This document shows, piece by piece, positions 43,738-53,372 of a stretch of 64,000 bases of DNA. Made by a program: the position numbers and the translations under genes. The notes under the pieces were generated by a model. The model saw only the letters and a program-made list of their open reading frames with translations, was not told the origin of the DNA and made no database searches. The first letter of the stretch is position 1, and every line of letters begins with the position of its first letter. Origin of the DNA: Prosthecobacter sp. SYSU 5D2 (GTDB lineage: Bacteria > Verrucomicrobiota > Verrucomicrobiia > Verrucomicrobiales > Verrucomicrobiaceae); the NCBI RefSeq assembly GCF_039655865.1, contig NZ_JBBYXL010000001.1, forward strand, positions 596,356-660,355, written 5' to 3'.

Positions 43738-44205
43738 ATGTCCAGTCTCACCTCAGAACCGCGTATCGAACCCGCGACCATCGAAGACATGCCACAGCTC
43801 GTCGAGCTGCTGGTCGCCCTGTTCAGCGAAGAGGCGGATTTCAGACCTGATAAAAACAAGCAGGAACACGGCCTGCGCCTGATTCTGGAGCAACCCAACC
43901 GGGGACGCATTTTTGTCCTGCGCACGGACCACATGCTCATCGGCATGGTGAACCTGCTTTTCACCATCAGTACGGCTGAGGGCGGGCTGGTCATCATGAT
44001 GGAGGATGTCATCGTGCATCCGCAGCACCGGCGCATGGGCTATGGCGGGCGTTTGCTCAACCATGCCATCGAGTTTGCCCGCGAAAAACACTTCCGCCGC
44101 ATCACGCTGCTGACGGACAAGATCAGTGCCGAATCCCAGGCTTTCTTTGCCAAGCACGGCTTCAGTTTCTCCAGCATGATCCCGATGCGCCTGGTCTTTG
44201 AGTAA
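43738..44205 (+). CDS. GNAT-family N-acetyltransferase
   Basis: The 155-residue protein has the acetyl-CoA-binding motif A VHPQHRRMGYGGRLLNHAIEFA (Q/R-x-x-G-x-G/A) and motif B ITLLTDKISAESQAFFAKHGF. Substrate is unknown. It is monocistronic, divergent from the roadblock gene over 233 bases that probably contain both promoters. Confidence 0.88.
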   Translation: MSSLTSEPRIEPATIEDMPQLVELLVALFSEEADFRPDKNKQEHGLRLILEQPNRGRIFVLRTDHMLIGMVNLLFTISTAEGGLVIMMEDVIVHPQHRRMGYGGRLLNHAIEFAREKHFRRITLLTDKISAESQAFFAKHGFSFSSMIPMRLVFE

Positions 44206-44229
44206 ACCAGCTCTCACAACGCGGTTTCA

Positions 44230-44287
44230 GTGATGCATAGTACATCACCATGCTTGACTAGAATGCTATGTAACCATTCTAATCGTT
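44230..44287 (+). promoter_or_regulatory. Two dyads and a putative -35 box upstream of the small membrane gene
   Basis: GTGATG-N7-CATCAC (44230-44248) and AGAATG-N9-CATTCT (44260-44280) are inverted repeats in an AT-rich gap of 142 bases. A TTGACT (44254-44259) lies between them, with TTCTAAT (44277-44283) as a weak -10 at 17 bases. This may be the promoter and operator of the gene at 44348; the evidence is only pattern. Confidence 0.3.
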
Positions 44288-44347
44288 ACAGCGTACATTA
44301 AGTATTGTGGCTTCAGGCTAATTTCATTTAAACATAAATAGCTGCCC

Positions 44348-44662
44348 ATGAATCTGCTCATTGCCTTTTTCACCAGCCTCCGCAGGCCGGAAGGTGGGTC
44401 TTATGTGGCGAATACAGCAGCCATGGACTGGTTCGTCATCGCTACCCTGTGCTGTTTCTTTTTTCTGCTGGGCTGTTTTGCCACAGCGGCCTTTGTCATC
44501 TGGCGGCGGAGCACCCGGCCGGACCCGCATATGCAGCTTCTCATGGAACTCGCGGCCAGCAATGAGGAAGAACTGATCCGGGAGGAGGATGAAAAACCTC
44601 CCCAGCAGGCCTCCTCCCGGGAATCCTGGGAAAGACCCCCGGACTGGTGGAAGCAGTCCTGA
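44348..44662 (+). CDS. Small single-span membrane protein
   Basis: The 104-residue frame holds one strong helix (WFVIATLCCFFFLLGCFATAAFVIW) followed by a basic/acidic cytoplasmic tail ending in PPDWWKQS. A second ATG at 44423 gives a 79-residue protein that starts right before the helix and may be the true start; neither start has a clear Shine-Dalgarno. No family recognised. It lies 33 bases upstream of the TIGR01777 gene in the same direction. Confidence 0.55.
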   Translation: MNLLIAFFTSLRRPEGGSYVANTAAMDWFVIATLCCFFFLLGCFATAAFVIWRRSTRPDPHMQLLMELAASNEEELIREEDEKPPQQASSRESWERPPDWWKQS

Positions 44663-44695
44663 CTTATCAATCAACCGTAAACCCGTGATAAAATC

Positions 44696-45595
44696 ATGCG
44701 CATCGGAATCACAGGGGCCACAGGGCTGATCGGAAAAGCTTTTGCAAAGCTGGCCACTGGCAGCGGCCATGAGGTCGTCGCCTACAGCCGGGGTAATGCC
44801 ACCCTGGCGCATGCGGCGGAGACCCTGCAAATGCCCAAGGAAGCCGCCCACAAGCTTCCTGAAACCCGGCTGGATGCCCTGGTGCACCTCGCTGGCGAAT
44901 CCCTGATGGGCCTATGGACACCTGGAAAACGTGAGCGCATGTGGAACAGCCGGGTGGAGCTGACCGGCCACCTGATGGAGCACGTCAATAATGGCTGGGC
45001 ACCGGCCAACCGGCCGCAGGCGGTTCTTGCAGCCTCCGGCATTGGCTTTTACGGCAGCCGGGGGGATACCGAGCTGGATGAAAGCAGCCCCCGTGGCGAA
45101 GGATTCCTGGCGGAACTGTGTGAAAAATGGGAGGACAGCGCCTGCAAAGCAAGTGCCTGGGGCGCCCGCGTCGTCCACCTGCGCACCAGCATGGTCCTGG
45201 CCCAGGATGGCGGGGCCTATCCGCTCATGAGCCGCGCCTTCCGCTACGGCCTCGGCGGCCAAATGGGCAATGGCAGGCAGTGGATGTCCTGGATCCATGT
45301 GGAAGACGAGGCCGCCATGATGCTCTGGGCATTGGAAAATGACAGCGTCAACGGCCCCCTCAACCTCTGTGCCCCCGCCCCGGAGCTGAACAGCAACTTC
45401 ACCCGCAAGCTGGCCGCCAGCCTCAAGCGGCCTGCTTTCATGCATGTCCCAGCCCTGGCCCTGCGCCTGCTGCTGCCTGGCATGGCCAATGAAATGCTGC
45501 TGTGCAGCCAGCGCGCCCTGCCAGGAAAGGCCACGGACCTCGGCTACCACTTCGCCCATACTACACTGGATGAAGCACTGGTGGCGCTAAAATGA
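44696..45595 (+). CDS. TIGR01777-family SDR oxidoreductase/epimerase (YfcH-like)
   Basis: The 299-residue protein has the Rossmann motif ITGATGLIG at its N-terminus, VHLAGESL, the SxGxYG-type segment ASGIGFYGSRGD and IHVEDEAAMM. Together these are typical of the nucleotide-sugar-epimerase-like TIGR01777 family (E. coli YfcH, SulA-like proteins). The true substrate is not known. C-terminal half carries the family's DUF1731 region (MHVPALALRLLLPGMANEMLL). Confidence 0.9.
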   Translation: MRIGITGATGLIGKAFAKLATGSGHEVVAYSRGNATLAHAAETLQMPKEAAHKLPETRLDALVHLAGESLMGLWTPGKRERMWNSRVELTGHLMEHVNNGWAPANRPQAVLAASGIGFYGSRGDTELDESSPRGEGFLAELCEKWEDSACKASAWGARVVHLRTSMVLAQDGGAYPLMSRAFRYGLGGQMGNGRQWMSWIHVEDEAAMMLWALENDSVNGPLNLCAPAPELNSNFTRKLAASLKRPAFMHVPALALRLLLPGMANEMLLCSQRALPGKATDLGYHFAHTTLDEALVALK

Positions 45596-45692
45596 AGCAC
45601 AAGTTGGCGGTTGTGAGCACCGGGTGCCAGTGGTTTGCTGAGTATTGAATTGAAGCCTGCTACCCTGCCCTGCCACCTTTTCCCTCTCCCTC

Positions 45693-46571
45693 ATGGCCGC
45701 CCTCCAGACCACCATCGGCATCATCTACGATTACGACCAGACGCTCAGCCCCACCTACATGCAGGATGAAACGCTCTTCCCGCACTTCGGCATCAACCCC
45801 GGACAGTTCTGGAAAAAGAGCCGCGAACTGGTGGACCAGGAAGGTTACGACGGCGAGCTGGCCTACCTCAAATGCATGCTCGACTACCTGGAGATGGACC
45901 GCCCCACCAATGACGAGCTGCGCGTTCTCGGTGCCAAACTGCGTTATTTCAAAGGCGTGCCGGAGGTCTTCAACGAGCTCAGCAACGTCATCAGCAGCCA
46001 GCATCGTTTGTTAGGCATCAAGATCGAGCATTACATCATCTCCTCCGGCCTCAAGATCCTCCTCGATGGCAGTTCCCTGGCCCCGTTTGTGAAACGCATC
46101 TTCGGCTGCGAGTTCGGCCAGGACAAGGACGGCCGCATCAGCTTCCCCAAGCGCGTCATCAGCCACACCACCAAGACACAGTACATCTTCCGCATCAACA
46201 AAGGCATGCTGGAGCCGCATGAAGATGTGAACGACCACATGGACCCCGACCTGCGGCCCATCCCCTTCCAGAACATGATCTACGTCGGCGACGGCCCCAC
46301 CGACGTCCCCTGCTTCACCCTCATGAAGCGCTACGGCGGCCACGCCATCGCCGTCTATAACGCTGAAGATCAGGACCGCGCCAGCTTCCGCAAATGCTAC
46401 CAGCTCAACGCCATGGCTGACCGCGTCAAACACATCGCCCCCGCCGACTACCGCCCCGGCAGCCACCTGCGCCTGCTGCTGGAAGAAATGATCCTCGACA
46501 TCGCCGACGGCATCGTACGAAGGAAAAAACTGGAGATCGAAGAAGGCACCGTCTCCGCCCCGCATTTTTAG
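45693..46571 (+). CDS. HAD-superfamily hydrolase, uncharacterised cytosolic
   Basis: The 292-residue protein begins with motif I YDYDQTLSP, motif II is ISSG, the motif III lysine is probably in SHTTKT, and motif IV is VGDGPTDVP. The insertion between motifs I and II is long and helical (FWKKSRELVDQEGYDGE, YLKCMLDYLEM), resembling phosphoserine-phosphatase-like caps. Substrate unknown. The gene stands alone, 97 bases after the epimerase. Confidence 0.8.
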   Translation: MAALQTTIGIIYDYDQTLSPTYMQDETLFPHFGINPGQFWKKSRELVDQEGYDGELAYLKCMLDYLEMDRPTNDELRVLGAKLRYFKGVPEVFNELSNVISSQHRLLGIKIEHYIISSGLKILLDGSSLAPFVKRIFGCEFGQDKDGRISFPKRVISHTTKTQYIFRINKGMLEPHEDVNDHMDPDLRPIPFQNMIYVGDGPTDVPCFTLMKRYGGHAIAVYNAEDQDRASFRKCYQLNAMADRVKHIAPADYRPGSHLRLLLEEMILDIADGIVRRKKLEIEEGTVSAPHF

Positions 46572-46637
46572 AAATTGCCGCTAAAATCTCAGCCTCCTGT
46601 TTAACAGGCCATCAATGACGTCTGATGCCTCGAATAC

Positions 46638-47900
46638 TCAACTCATCAGCCCCTGGATATCAATCAGGTGAAGCTGCCGGCCTTGGTCGCCATGGGGCGA
46701 ATCAATGCAGACCCAGCGCTCGTCGCGGCTGGAGCGCGGGTGGCTGTCCACTCGCCATTCACCGGTGTAGTCGCGCGGTGACGGGAAGTGGCCGAGATCC
46801 ATGCGGCGGTTGCTCTTGATGTGATAGAGATGCGGGGTCTGGATGCGGCGCACGCCCTTGGGATAGGTGTCGTTGAGGATCCACTCGTTATTGTGCAGGT
46901 AGCTGAAGTGCCCGCCCGAATCGAGCACGTCCTTGCCAATTTCCGCGACGATGCCGGAATCCCTGTCCTCGAAGAGAAAATTGCCCGGCTTGTCATTGCC
47001 AAGCCAGCCTTTCGCCTGCGAAAGGATGTGCGTGGCGTCGCGCCAGATGAAGTGCGAGGCGAAGCCGTTGGGGATGATGATGCGCAGGTCGCTGCCGTCC
47101 ATGGCCGCAGTGATGAGGCGGGTCAGGTGCCCGCCCTTCGGCTGCGTCCAGCGGTGAAGCATGATGAAGCGTTTCCCGTCCGGACCGACGAGCAGATGAT
47201 ACGCGTGGTGCTTCGAGGTCGGCGTGTTCTGCATGACCTCGCCGGTCGCGGCGAGCTGCTTGTGGGTGACGATGAGCTTCTCCGCACCGGTCTCGAGATC
47301 CACATGCGTAACGCCGGAGCCTTCGGGTGCCATGTCATCAAAGTACCTGTCGCTAAGGCCGGCGTAACCATAGCCAGGGCGGCAGTCCGCCACGCGGGCG
47401 AAGTCGCAGGACACCGCCTCGCGGCCGTTCGGACTGACGGAGTAGATGGGGCTGGGGAGGGTCTGCTTGTCCCCCGTCTTCACATCCAGGATGTGACTGA
47501 CGTAGCGGTCCTTCTCCCGGTCATTCCAGATGATCTTGGATTCCGTGCCGGGGATCCATTGCAGCATGCAGCCCTGCTGCCAGTTCCACGCCCGGCTCTT
47601 GCCCAGCGGAATCCACTTGTCATTCTCCTCAAGATCCACCATGCCGACCTCGATGACGTCATCCCCGGTGGGCGAGCGGTGCTCAAAGCTGACCTTGTTG
47701 CTGAGCACAAAGCGGTTGGTAGGATCGAACTGGAACTTGTCATAGTAGCCGAACCAGTGGAAGCCCGGGCCTTTCGTGATGACACGCGCAGGAGGAAAGC
47801 TCGGCACCGCGCCGTCCTGGGCACGGGAAGACAGGGCACCCAGGGCAAGCGTCGAGAGACCGGTGCGGAGAAATTGGCGGCGATTGGGCAGGGTACTCAT
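46638..47900 (-). CDS. Tat-exported beta-propeller protein, possibly oligogalacturonate-lyase-like
   Basis: The 420-residue protein has a twin-arginine signal (NRRQFLRTGLSTLALGAL). The rest shows repeated blades with F/W-D/N endings (KIIWNDREKDRYVSHILDV, HFIWRDATHILSQAKGW, SYLHNNEWILNDTYP), several histidines and Asp, and a DSHPRSSRDERWV segment. The arrangement recalls PL22 oligogalacturonate lyases, whose propeller also holds a metal with conserved histidines. The blade pattern is visible; the lyase assignment is a guess. Confidence 0.6.
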   Translation of the reverse strand: MSTLPNRRQFLRTGLSTLALGALSSRAQDGAVPSFPPARVITKGPGFHWFGYYDKFQFDPTNRFVLSNKVSFEHRSPTGDDVIEVGMVDLEENDKWIPLGKSRAWNWQQGCMLQWIPGTESKIIWNDREKDRYVSHILDVKTGDKQTLPSPIYSVSPNGREAVSCDFARVADCRPGYGYAGLSDRYFDDMAPEGSGVTHVDLETGAEKLIVTHKQLAATGEVMQNTPTSKHHAYHLLVGPDGKRFIMLHRWTQPKGGHLTRLITAAMDGSDLRIIIPNGFASHFIWRDATHILSQAKGWLGNDKPGNFLFEDRDSGIVAEIGKDVLDSGGHFSYLHNNEWILNDTYPKGVRRIQTPHLYHIKSNRRMDLGHFPSPRDYTGEWRVDSHPRSSRDERWVCIDSPHGDQGRQLHLIDIQGLMS

Positions 47901-48063
47901 GGATTGGAAGGAAGGAAATTACGCCCAGATAAACCTCAACGTTTCATTGAGAAGCTAAGGGAGAAGATGCCAATAAAATGCCGCTCACTTCTCAGCCGCC
48001 TGACTGAGCATTGAACGTCTGTTGGCAAACACATGGCCCAAAATCATTCCCCAAAGCCCGGTT

Positions 48064-48642
48064 TTAATCCTCATCCAAAGCCGCAGTCCCGGGGGAAGCC
48101 GACTTGCGGAGACCCCGCAGCCACTCATCCACTTTCTCCTGCTTCTCGACCGAATCCGTTATGCCGCGTGTGATGTACCCTTTTATCGCTTGAACAGCCA
48201 TCAGGTCATGCCGCTGACTCCTAAACTCCTCCAACGTTAATCCTTTGGACTTAAGACTTGCTATAAAAGCCGACCGGTCATTGCCAAAGTGGTCACGCAC
48301 GATGCTGTCAATGTCCTTCTCCAGCGCCTCCTCCTTGACCACCCCTCCCCTTTTGCGGAACTCCGCCATGATCAGCTTATGATCTGACGGAATATCCATC
48401 GCCTCAACCCACAGGTCATCAAGAGAGGCTTGGGCAGCCGGCTTGGGGACAGGATTCCCGGATTCAGAATCCACCCCATTCACCGCGTTGTCTCCAGTGC
48501 CCACTGTCTCGCTCGGCACCCTTTTTTTATCCTCTGGCACCTGGGCTTGGGATTCATTCACCTGCCCATCGTAAATCATGATCCCAAAGCCGATCAAACA
48601 GGCGAGAATCAGAATGGGCAAAGTCCATTTCATGTGTACCAT
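48064..48642 (-). CDS. Membrane-anchored protein with a SurA_N-like chaperone domain
   Basis: The 192-residue protein has an N-terminal anchor (WTLPILILACLIGFGIMIYD), a low-complexity spacer (about 35-75) and a helical region (about 80-165). Its pattern EEALEKDIDSIVRDHFGNDR then SLKSKGLTLEEFRSQRHDL resembles the SurA/PrsA N-terminal domain. No parvulin domain follows. A second in-frame ATG at 48633 is equivalent. The SurA comparison is based on pattern only. Confidence 0.55.
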   Translation of the reverse strand: MVHMKWTLPILILACLIGFGIMIYDGQVNESQAQVPEDKKRVPSETVGTGDNAVNGVDSESGNPVPKPAAQASLDDLWVEAMDIPSDHKLIMAEFRKRGGVVKEEALEKDIDSIVRDHFGNDRSAFIASLKSKGLTLEEFRSQRHDLMAVQAIKGYITRGITDSVEKQEKVDEWLRGLRKSASPGTAALDED

Positions 48643-48812
48643 AATCGGATTTATACACTACACTAATTGTTAGGCCTTGCCCTGTAAAGGTTGGAAATAA
48701 GTGCTGTTCATCTTTTTTTGAGCACTGGAGCTTTACACGCAACGGTGATGAGCTCATCAAGAAGCTGGTAAAATGCGGGGCGCTGAAGCGACCACACCCC
48801 GCACAGGCACCT

Positions 48813-49877
48813 TTACAAAGCAGATTCCACCGCCGCTTCCCCCACATCACCCCCACCACTCGCAGCTTTCTTCTTAGCCTTGGCCTCACCCACCAGCACC
48901 GCACCCCAGGCGCGGAGTTTTTCAAAGACCAGAAGGCAGGCGCCGACGGCCAGGATGGAGAGGGCCAGGCCGCCGTAGCCGAGGGCCACGCGCTCGGTAT
49001 GGCAAGTCCAGACAAACTGGCCCACACACAGCACGGCCACGAAAAGCAGGGTCGGCTTGCGGCCGATGAGGTTCACCACGAACACGCCCAGCGGTGCGCC
49101 CAGGGCAACCACGGGGGCGGCGGCGAGCCAGTTCTCATACACGCCGGGCTGCACACCGGTGAAGGCATTTTTAAACCCGATGCCATAAACGGAGGCAAAG
49201 GCCATGATGACCACGGAGGTCGGGATGGCGATCTTCAGATCCGCACGGCACAGCAGCACGAGCATGGCATACAGCACCATGTCAATGCCCACGCCGGTGA
49301 CGGAGGTGACCGTGGCGGCGGCAAACAGCCCGCCCCAAAAGCCCACCCGGAAGTCCCAGCGCTCATCAAATTCCGTCATCCCGTCATGCGAGGCGATCTC
49401 GCCGATCCGGTACAAGTGCAGCACGCCAAAGCTGGCCCAGATGACCGCGAAGACAATCTTGATCCACAGGTCCGGCACATACGGTGCCACCCAATAGATG
49501 CCCGCCGGCAGCCCGATGACGGTGCCCAGCATGGCCCCCTTCAGCATGGCCCAGGCCAGCGGCAGCCGCCGGCTGAGGATGAAGATGCTGGCACTGGTCA
49601 TGCCGATGGACTGCACCGCAAAGCTGAAATCCCGCCCCAGGCTGGCCGGCAGGTCAAAGAGCAGCACCAGGATGGGAAAACCGACGGTGCCACCGCCCAT
49701 GGGCGTGGAGCCTGCCACATAACTGCCCATGGCCATGGCCATCGCAATGGGCCAGTGCTCCGTCACGTCCTGCCACTTATCATGACCAAAGACCAGCCAC
49801 GACCAGACGGCATAAAAGCCGGCGAGCCAGAGAAACCAGATCCAGAGATGTTGCTTGCGCGAAGGACGGATGGACAT
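48813..49877 (-). CDS. TauE/SafE-family (TSUP) transporter
   Basis: The 354-residue protein has 8-9 membrane segments and the TSUP signature GSTPMGGGTVGFPIL near the N-terminus, with a repeated TSVTGVGIDMVLYA in the second half. TSUP proteins move small sulfonates, sulfite or sulfide-derived anions, usually outward. It is far from the cysJ-cysI genes, so a link to sulfite handling is only a possibility. The last 25 residues are K/A/G-rich. Confidence 0.85.
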   Translation of the reverse strand: MSIRPSRKQHLWIWFLWLAGFYAVWSWLVFGHDKWQDVTEHWPIAMAMAMGSYVAGSTPMGGGTVGFPILVLLFDLPASLGRDFSFAVQSIGMTSASIFILSRRLPLAWAMLKGAMLGTVIGLPAGIYWVAPYVPDLWIKIVFAVIWASFGVLHLYRIGEIASHDGMTEFDERWDFRVGFWGGLFAAATVTSVTGVGIDMVLYAMLVLLCRADLKIAIPTSVVIMAFASVYGIGFKNAFTGVQPGVYENWLAAAPVVALGAPLGVFVVNLIGRKPTLLFVAVLCVGQFVWTCHTERVALGYGGLALSILAVGACLLVFEKLRAWGAVLVGEAKAKKKAASGGGDVGEAAVESAL

Positions 49878-49997
49878 TGCTGATGAAGTACAGAGATTGG
49901 GCCGCTATCCATGCGCCCGTCCCTTCATAGCACCAAATAGCTTTTCAGCATCGTTCTCATGCCCGCCCGGCATAAGCAACAGGGCAGCATCCAAGGC

Positions 49998-51044
49998 TCA
50001 ATTGCCGCTCAAATCCATGCCCGGCTCCACCGCCACACCGTCCACCAGATGCTCCACAAGCTGTCGCGCCACCCACGGCGCGCGCAGCACCCCTTTGGAC
50101 CCCAGGCCGTTCATGAAGGCGATCTGCGGACGCGCAGGATGCCGGCCGATCATGGCCTGATGGCCCTTGATGATCGGCCGCACGCCCGTCTGGCTGCCGG
50201 TGATGGTGTAGTCCACTTTGAGCAAACGGCGCAGCTTTTGCTCCAGGCCCTCCAGGGCGGCAGGTGAAGGCGTGCACGGATCCGCAAAATCCAGTTCATA
50301 GGTCGGGCCTGCGCGCAGGCTGCCATCGTCGCGCGGCAGCAGCCAGCAGCCGCAATTGATGATGCGGGTTTCCCCGCCTGTGTCCGCCTGCATCGTGAGG
50401 ACGGTCCCACGCGCGGATTGAAACGGCACCCAGTCAAACCACGGATGCTGCGCCGCCTCCCATCCTGTGCAGAAGACGGCCTGGGTGAAATCCCCCCCCT
50501 TCCAGATCACCCCGCTGCCGTCCTGTATCAAAGCATCCGGCGTCACCTCTCCGCGCTGCCACAGGCCCAGGCTTTCAAAATAAACCCGGCTGGCCGCCAG
50601 GAATGCCGCCGTGTCCAGCCAGCCGCTATGCTGCTGCTCAAAGCCGCCGTGCGGATTGTTGAAAAGAGCACCGTTCACCAACGCCCCGTCCACCGCCGCC
50701 AGATAAGGCTGCACTTCCGGTTGAAGTCGCCTTTTTTCCCAGAGCGCTGCCGCCTTCTCATCCCGCAGCAGCCGCACGATGGGCACCTCATGATAAAACC
50801 GCCGTTTCAGCCGCACCTCGATACCTTTATAAAATTCTATCGCTTCCGGATATAAGACATTATACCGCCAGTTGAGGTTCAGCCGCATGCCTGTGATGGG
50901 CGTGACCAGTCCGGCGGCCACTTTGGATGAAGTGGATTCCTCATCCCGGTCCACCACGATAAACGCCAGCCCGCGCAGATGAAGCTGCCAGGCCAGGGCG
51001 GTACCGGCCAGACCCTGGCCGATGATGAGAAAACGCGGATGCAT
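49998..51044 (-). CDS. FAD-dependent amine/amino-acid oxidoreductase, ThiO/DAO-like
   Basis: The 348-residue flavoenzyme has the dinucleotide motif IIGQGLAGTALAWQL at the N-terminus, the mid-chain FAD segment AVFCTGWEA and a C-terminal GLGSKGVLRAPWVARQL. It belongs to the DAO/glycine-oxidase fold; length is near that of ThiO (about 370). I chose the ATG at 51044 over a GTG at 51053. It is divergent, with a 117-base gap, from a kinase whose sensor is NMT1/THI5-like; a link to thiamine metabolism is speculative. Confidence 0.8.
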   Translation of the reverse strand: MHPRFLIIGQGLAGTALAWQLHLRGLAFIVVDRDEESTSSKVAAGLVTPITGMRLNLNWRYNVLYPEAIEFYKGIEVRLKRRFYHEVPIVRLLRDEKAAALWEKRRLQPEVQPYLAAVDGALVNGALFNNPHGGFEQQHSGWLDTAAFLAASRVYFESLGLWQRGEVTPDALIQDGSGVIWKGGDFTQAVFCTGWEAAQHPWFDWVPFQSARGTVLTMQADTGGETRIINCGCWLLPRDDGSLRAGPTYELDFADPCTPSPAALEGLEQKLRRLLKVDYTITGSQTGVRPIIKGHQAMIGRHPARPQIAFMNGLGSKGVLRAPWVARQLVEHLVDGVAVEPGMDLSGN

Positions 51045-51161
51045 GTGCCGCACGATTCACCAGACAACCCTCATACAAAAACAATTCTTGCTGGATTTCA
51101 TGCTCACTCAGCAGAAGGTTTAAAGGCCGTGCCGGTGTTCCCCTCCACACTTCGAAACCCC

Positions 51162-53372
51162 ATGCGACAGGTTTTGCCGTACCTGCTACTGCTATTTCTA
51201 TCCTCAAATGTCCGGGGGCAGGAAAGCATCGTCGTGCAATTAAAATGGAGGCATGCCTTCCAGTTCGCCGGCCACTATGCCGCCATAGAGAGAGGCTATT
51301 ACCAAGAGGCGGGCCTGGACGTGAAGCTGGTGGAAGGCGGACCGGAGACCAATTTTGCCGAGGAGCTCATCCAGGGCCACTGCCACTATGCGGTGGCTCT
51401 TTCATCCATGCTCATTCATCGTAATGAAGGCAAACCTTTGGTCGCCCTGGCCGCCATCCTTCAGCACTCCCCGGAGGTGCTCCTCGTCACCGGAGCCAGC
51501 GGCATCAATACCCCGCACCAGATGGCGGGAAAAACGGTGGCCGTCTCTCCGGAAGACACCCCTGCCCTGCTGGCCATGTTTAAAAATGAAGGCCTGGCCG
51601 CCGATGCAGTAAAGACCATCCCTTATGAATTTGATCCTGATAAAATGCTTCGGGGAGAGATCCATGGCATGGGCGCTTACAGCATCAATGAGCCCTTTCA
51701 ATTGTCCGAGCGGGGCATCCCTTACCGGCTCATCCAGCCGCGCGATTACGGGGTGGATTTTTATGGCGACTGCCTCTTCACCACCGACGCTGAAATCAAA
51801 AACCACCCCAAACGCGTCCGGGCTTTCTTGGATGCGACGCTGCGCGGCTGGGAGTATGCCATGAGCCACCGGGAGGAGATCATTGACCTGCTCAAAAACC
51901 GCTACCGCTGCCCGCTCAGCCGGGAGGCACTGCGCCACGAAGCGGATGAAATGGCGCATCTGATGTTTTCCGAGCTCATTGACATCGGCCACATGAATGA
52001 AGGCCGCTGGCGGCACATCGGGGACACCTATGTGCGCCTGGGCATGCTGCCGCCTGACTACACGCTGGACGGTTTCCTGTATGACCGGGACCCCAAGACC
52101 GACCTCGCCTGGCTGCTGTGGACGCTGGGCGGCACTATCGGCAGCACCCTGGTGCTGGGCGGCATCGTGCTGGGCCTCATCCGCGTAAACAACCGCATCA
52201 CCAATGCCGAGCGCCAGGCCCGCGAATCCCAGGCCATGCTGCAGACCATCATCAATACCATTCCGGTAGGCGTGTTTTGGATGGACCGGGATTCCCGCAT
52301 CCTCGGCTGCAACCAGGTCTTTGCCAGCTACGCCGGACTGGGCTCCCCCCAGCAAGCACAAGGACTGACCGGCGACAGCCTGCCCTGGCAGGAAAACCAG
52401 GATGGGGAGACGACCGATGCAGAAGTGATCAAGAACGGAAAATCCATCCTGCTCTGCGAAAAAACACTGACCGGCCCTGGCGGCAGCACCCGGCATTTTT
52501 ACCAGAGCAAGGTGCCTCTGAAGGACGACCAAAAAGACATCATCGGCCTGCTGAGCGTGATCGAGGACATCACTTCATTAAAGACCGCTGAAAGCCATCA
52601 GGCCCGCCTCAAGGACAGGCTCATCCAGTCCCAAAAATACGAAAGCCTGCACCGGCTGGCCAATGGCATCTGTCATCACTCCAACAACATCCTCCAGGCC
52701 CTGACCAGCTATGCCGAGCTGGCCCAGATGCAGACCGCCCCCGGCCAGGCACGTGATTTCATGGACGGCGTTCTGCGTGAAAGCCAGCGCGTGGCCGCGC
52801 TCAACCGTGTCCTTCTCACCTGCACCGGCCATGGACTGCATCAGTTTGAAGACACACGGCTGCGCGTTTTCATGGAGGAATCCCTGCCCACCCTCAAATG
52901 CTGCCTGCCCACCAGACATGAGCTGGAATGGCAGCACGATGGCCCGGAGGTGATCATCCATGCCGACCGCGAGAGCCTGCGCCACATGCTTATCAACCTC
53001 CTCACCAATGCCTCTGAGGCCACAGAAAGCCGGGGCACCGTGTATCTGCGCACCGGCAGCCTGGATTGCGAAGCCGCCTACCTCCAGGATAGCCAGCTTG
53101 ACCCCGCCCCCCCGCCAGGCCGGTTTCTCTACCTGGACATCATAGACACCGGCCAGGGCATGTCCCCGGAGGTCCTCCAGAGTGTCTTTGACCCCTTCTT
53201 CTCCACCAAATTCACCGGTCGCGGCCTCGGCATGGCCGCCACCCTCGGCATCATCAAAAGCCACCAGGGAACCATCAAAATCCAAAGCGCTCCCGCCCAG
53301 GGCACCACCGTCCGCGTACTGCTGCCCGTGCTGCCTAACAAGGAGGATGAAGCCGCCCCGCTCACTCCTTGA
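51162..53372 (+). CDS. Histidine kinase with NMT1/THI5-like sensor and PAS domain
   Basis: The 736-residue kinase has a signal peptide (VLPYLLLLFLSSNVRG) and a periplasmic NMT1/THI5-like domain (about residues 25-310: VQLKWRHAFQFAGHYAAIERGYYQEAGLDV, NEPFQ, RDYGVDFYGDCLF). This domain binds pyrimidine or similar precursors in ABC systems. One membrane helix follows (about 325-350), then a PAS domain (about 375-490: NTIPVGVFWMDRDSRILGCNQVF), an H-box region with HHSNNIL and a HATPase_c (LLTNASEATE, DTGQGMSPE, FDPFFSTKFTGRGLGM). The start at 51162 removes 61 residues that would overlap the divergent gene. Its 3' end overlaps the response regulator by 11 bases, convergently. Confidence 0.88.
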   Translation: MRQVLPYLLLLFLSSNVRGQESIVVQLKWRHAFQFAGHYAAIERGYYQEAGLDVKLVEGGPETNFAEELIQGHCHYAVALSSMLIHRNEGKPLVALAAILQHSPEVLLVTGASGINTPHQMAGKTVAVSPEDTPALLAMFKNEGLAADAVKTIPYEFDPDKMLRGEIHGMGAYSINEPFQLSERGIPYRLIQPRDYGVDFYGDCLFTTDAEIKNHPKRVRAFLDATLRGWEYAMSHREEIIDLLKNRYRCPLSREALRHEADEMAHLMFSELIDIGHMNEGRWRHIGDTYVRLGMLPPDYTLDGFLYDRDPKTDLAWLLWTLGGTIGSTLVLGGIVLGLIRVNNRITNAERQARESQAMLQTIINTIPVGVFWMDRDSRILGCNQVFASYAGLGSPQQAQGLTGDSLPWQENQDGETTDAEVIKNGKSILLCEKTLTGPGGSTRHFYQSKVPLKDDQKDIIGLLSVIEDITSLKTAESHQARLKDRLIQSQKYESLHRLANGICHHSNNILQALTSYAELAQMQTAPGQARDFMDGVLRESQRVAALNRVLLTCTGHGLHQFEDTRLRVFMEESLPTLKCCLPTRHELEWQHDGPEVIIHADRESLRHMLINLLTNASEATESRGTVYLRTGSLDCEAAYLQDSQLDPAPPPGRFLYLDIIDTGQGMSPEVLQSVFDPFFSTKFTGRGLGMAATLGIIKSHQGTIKIQSAPAQGTTVRVLLPVLPNKEDEAAPLTP

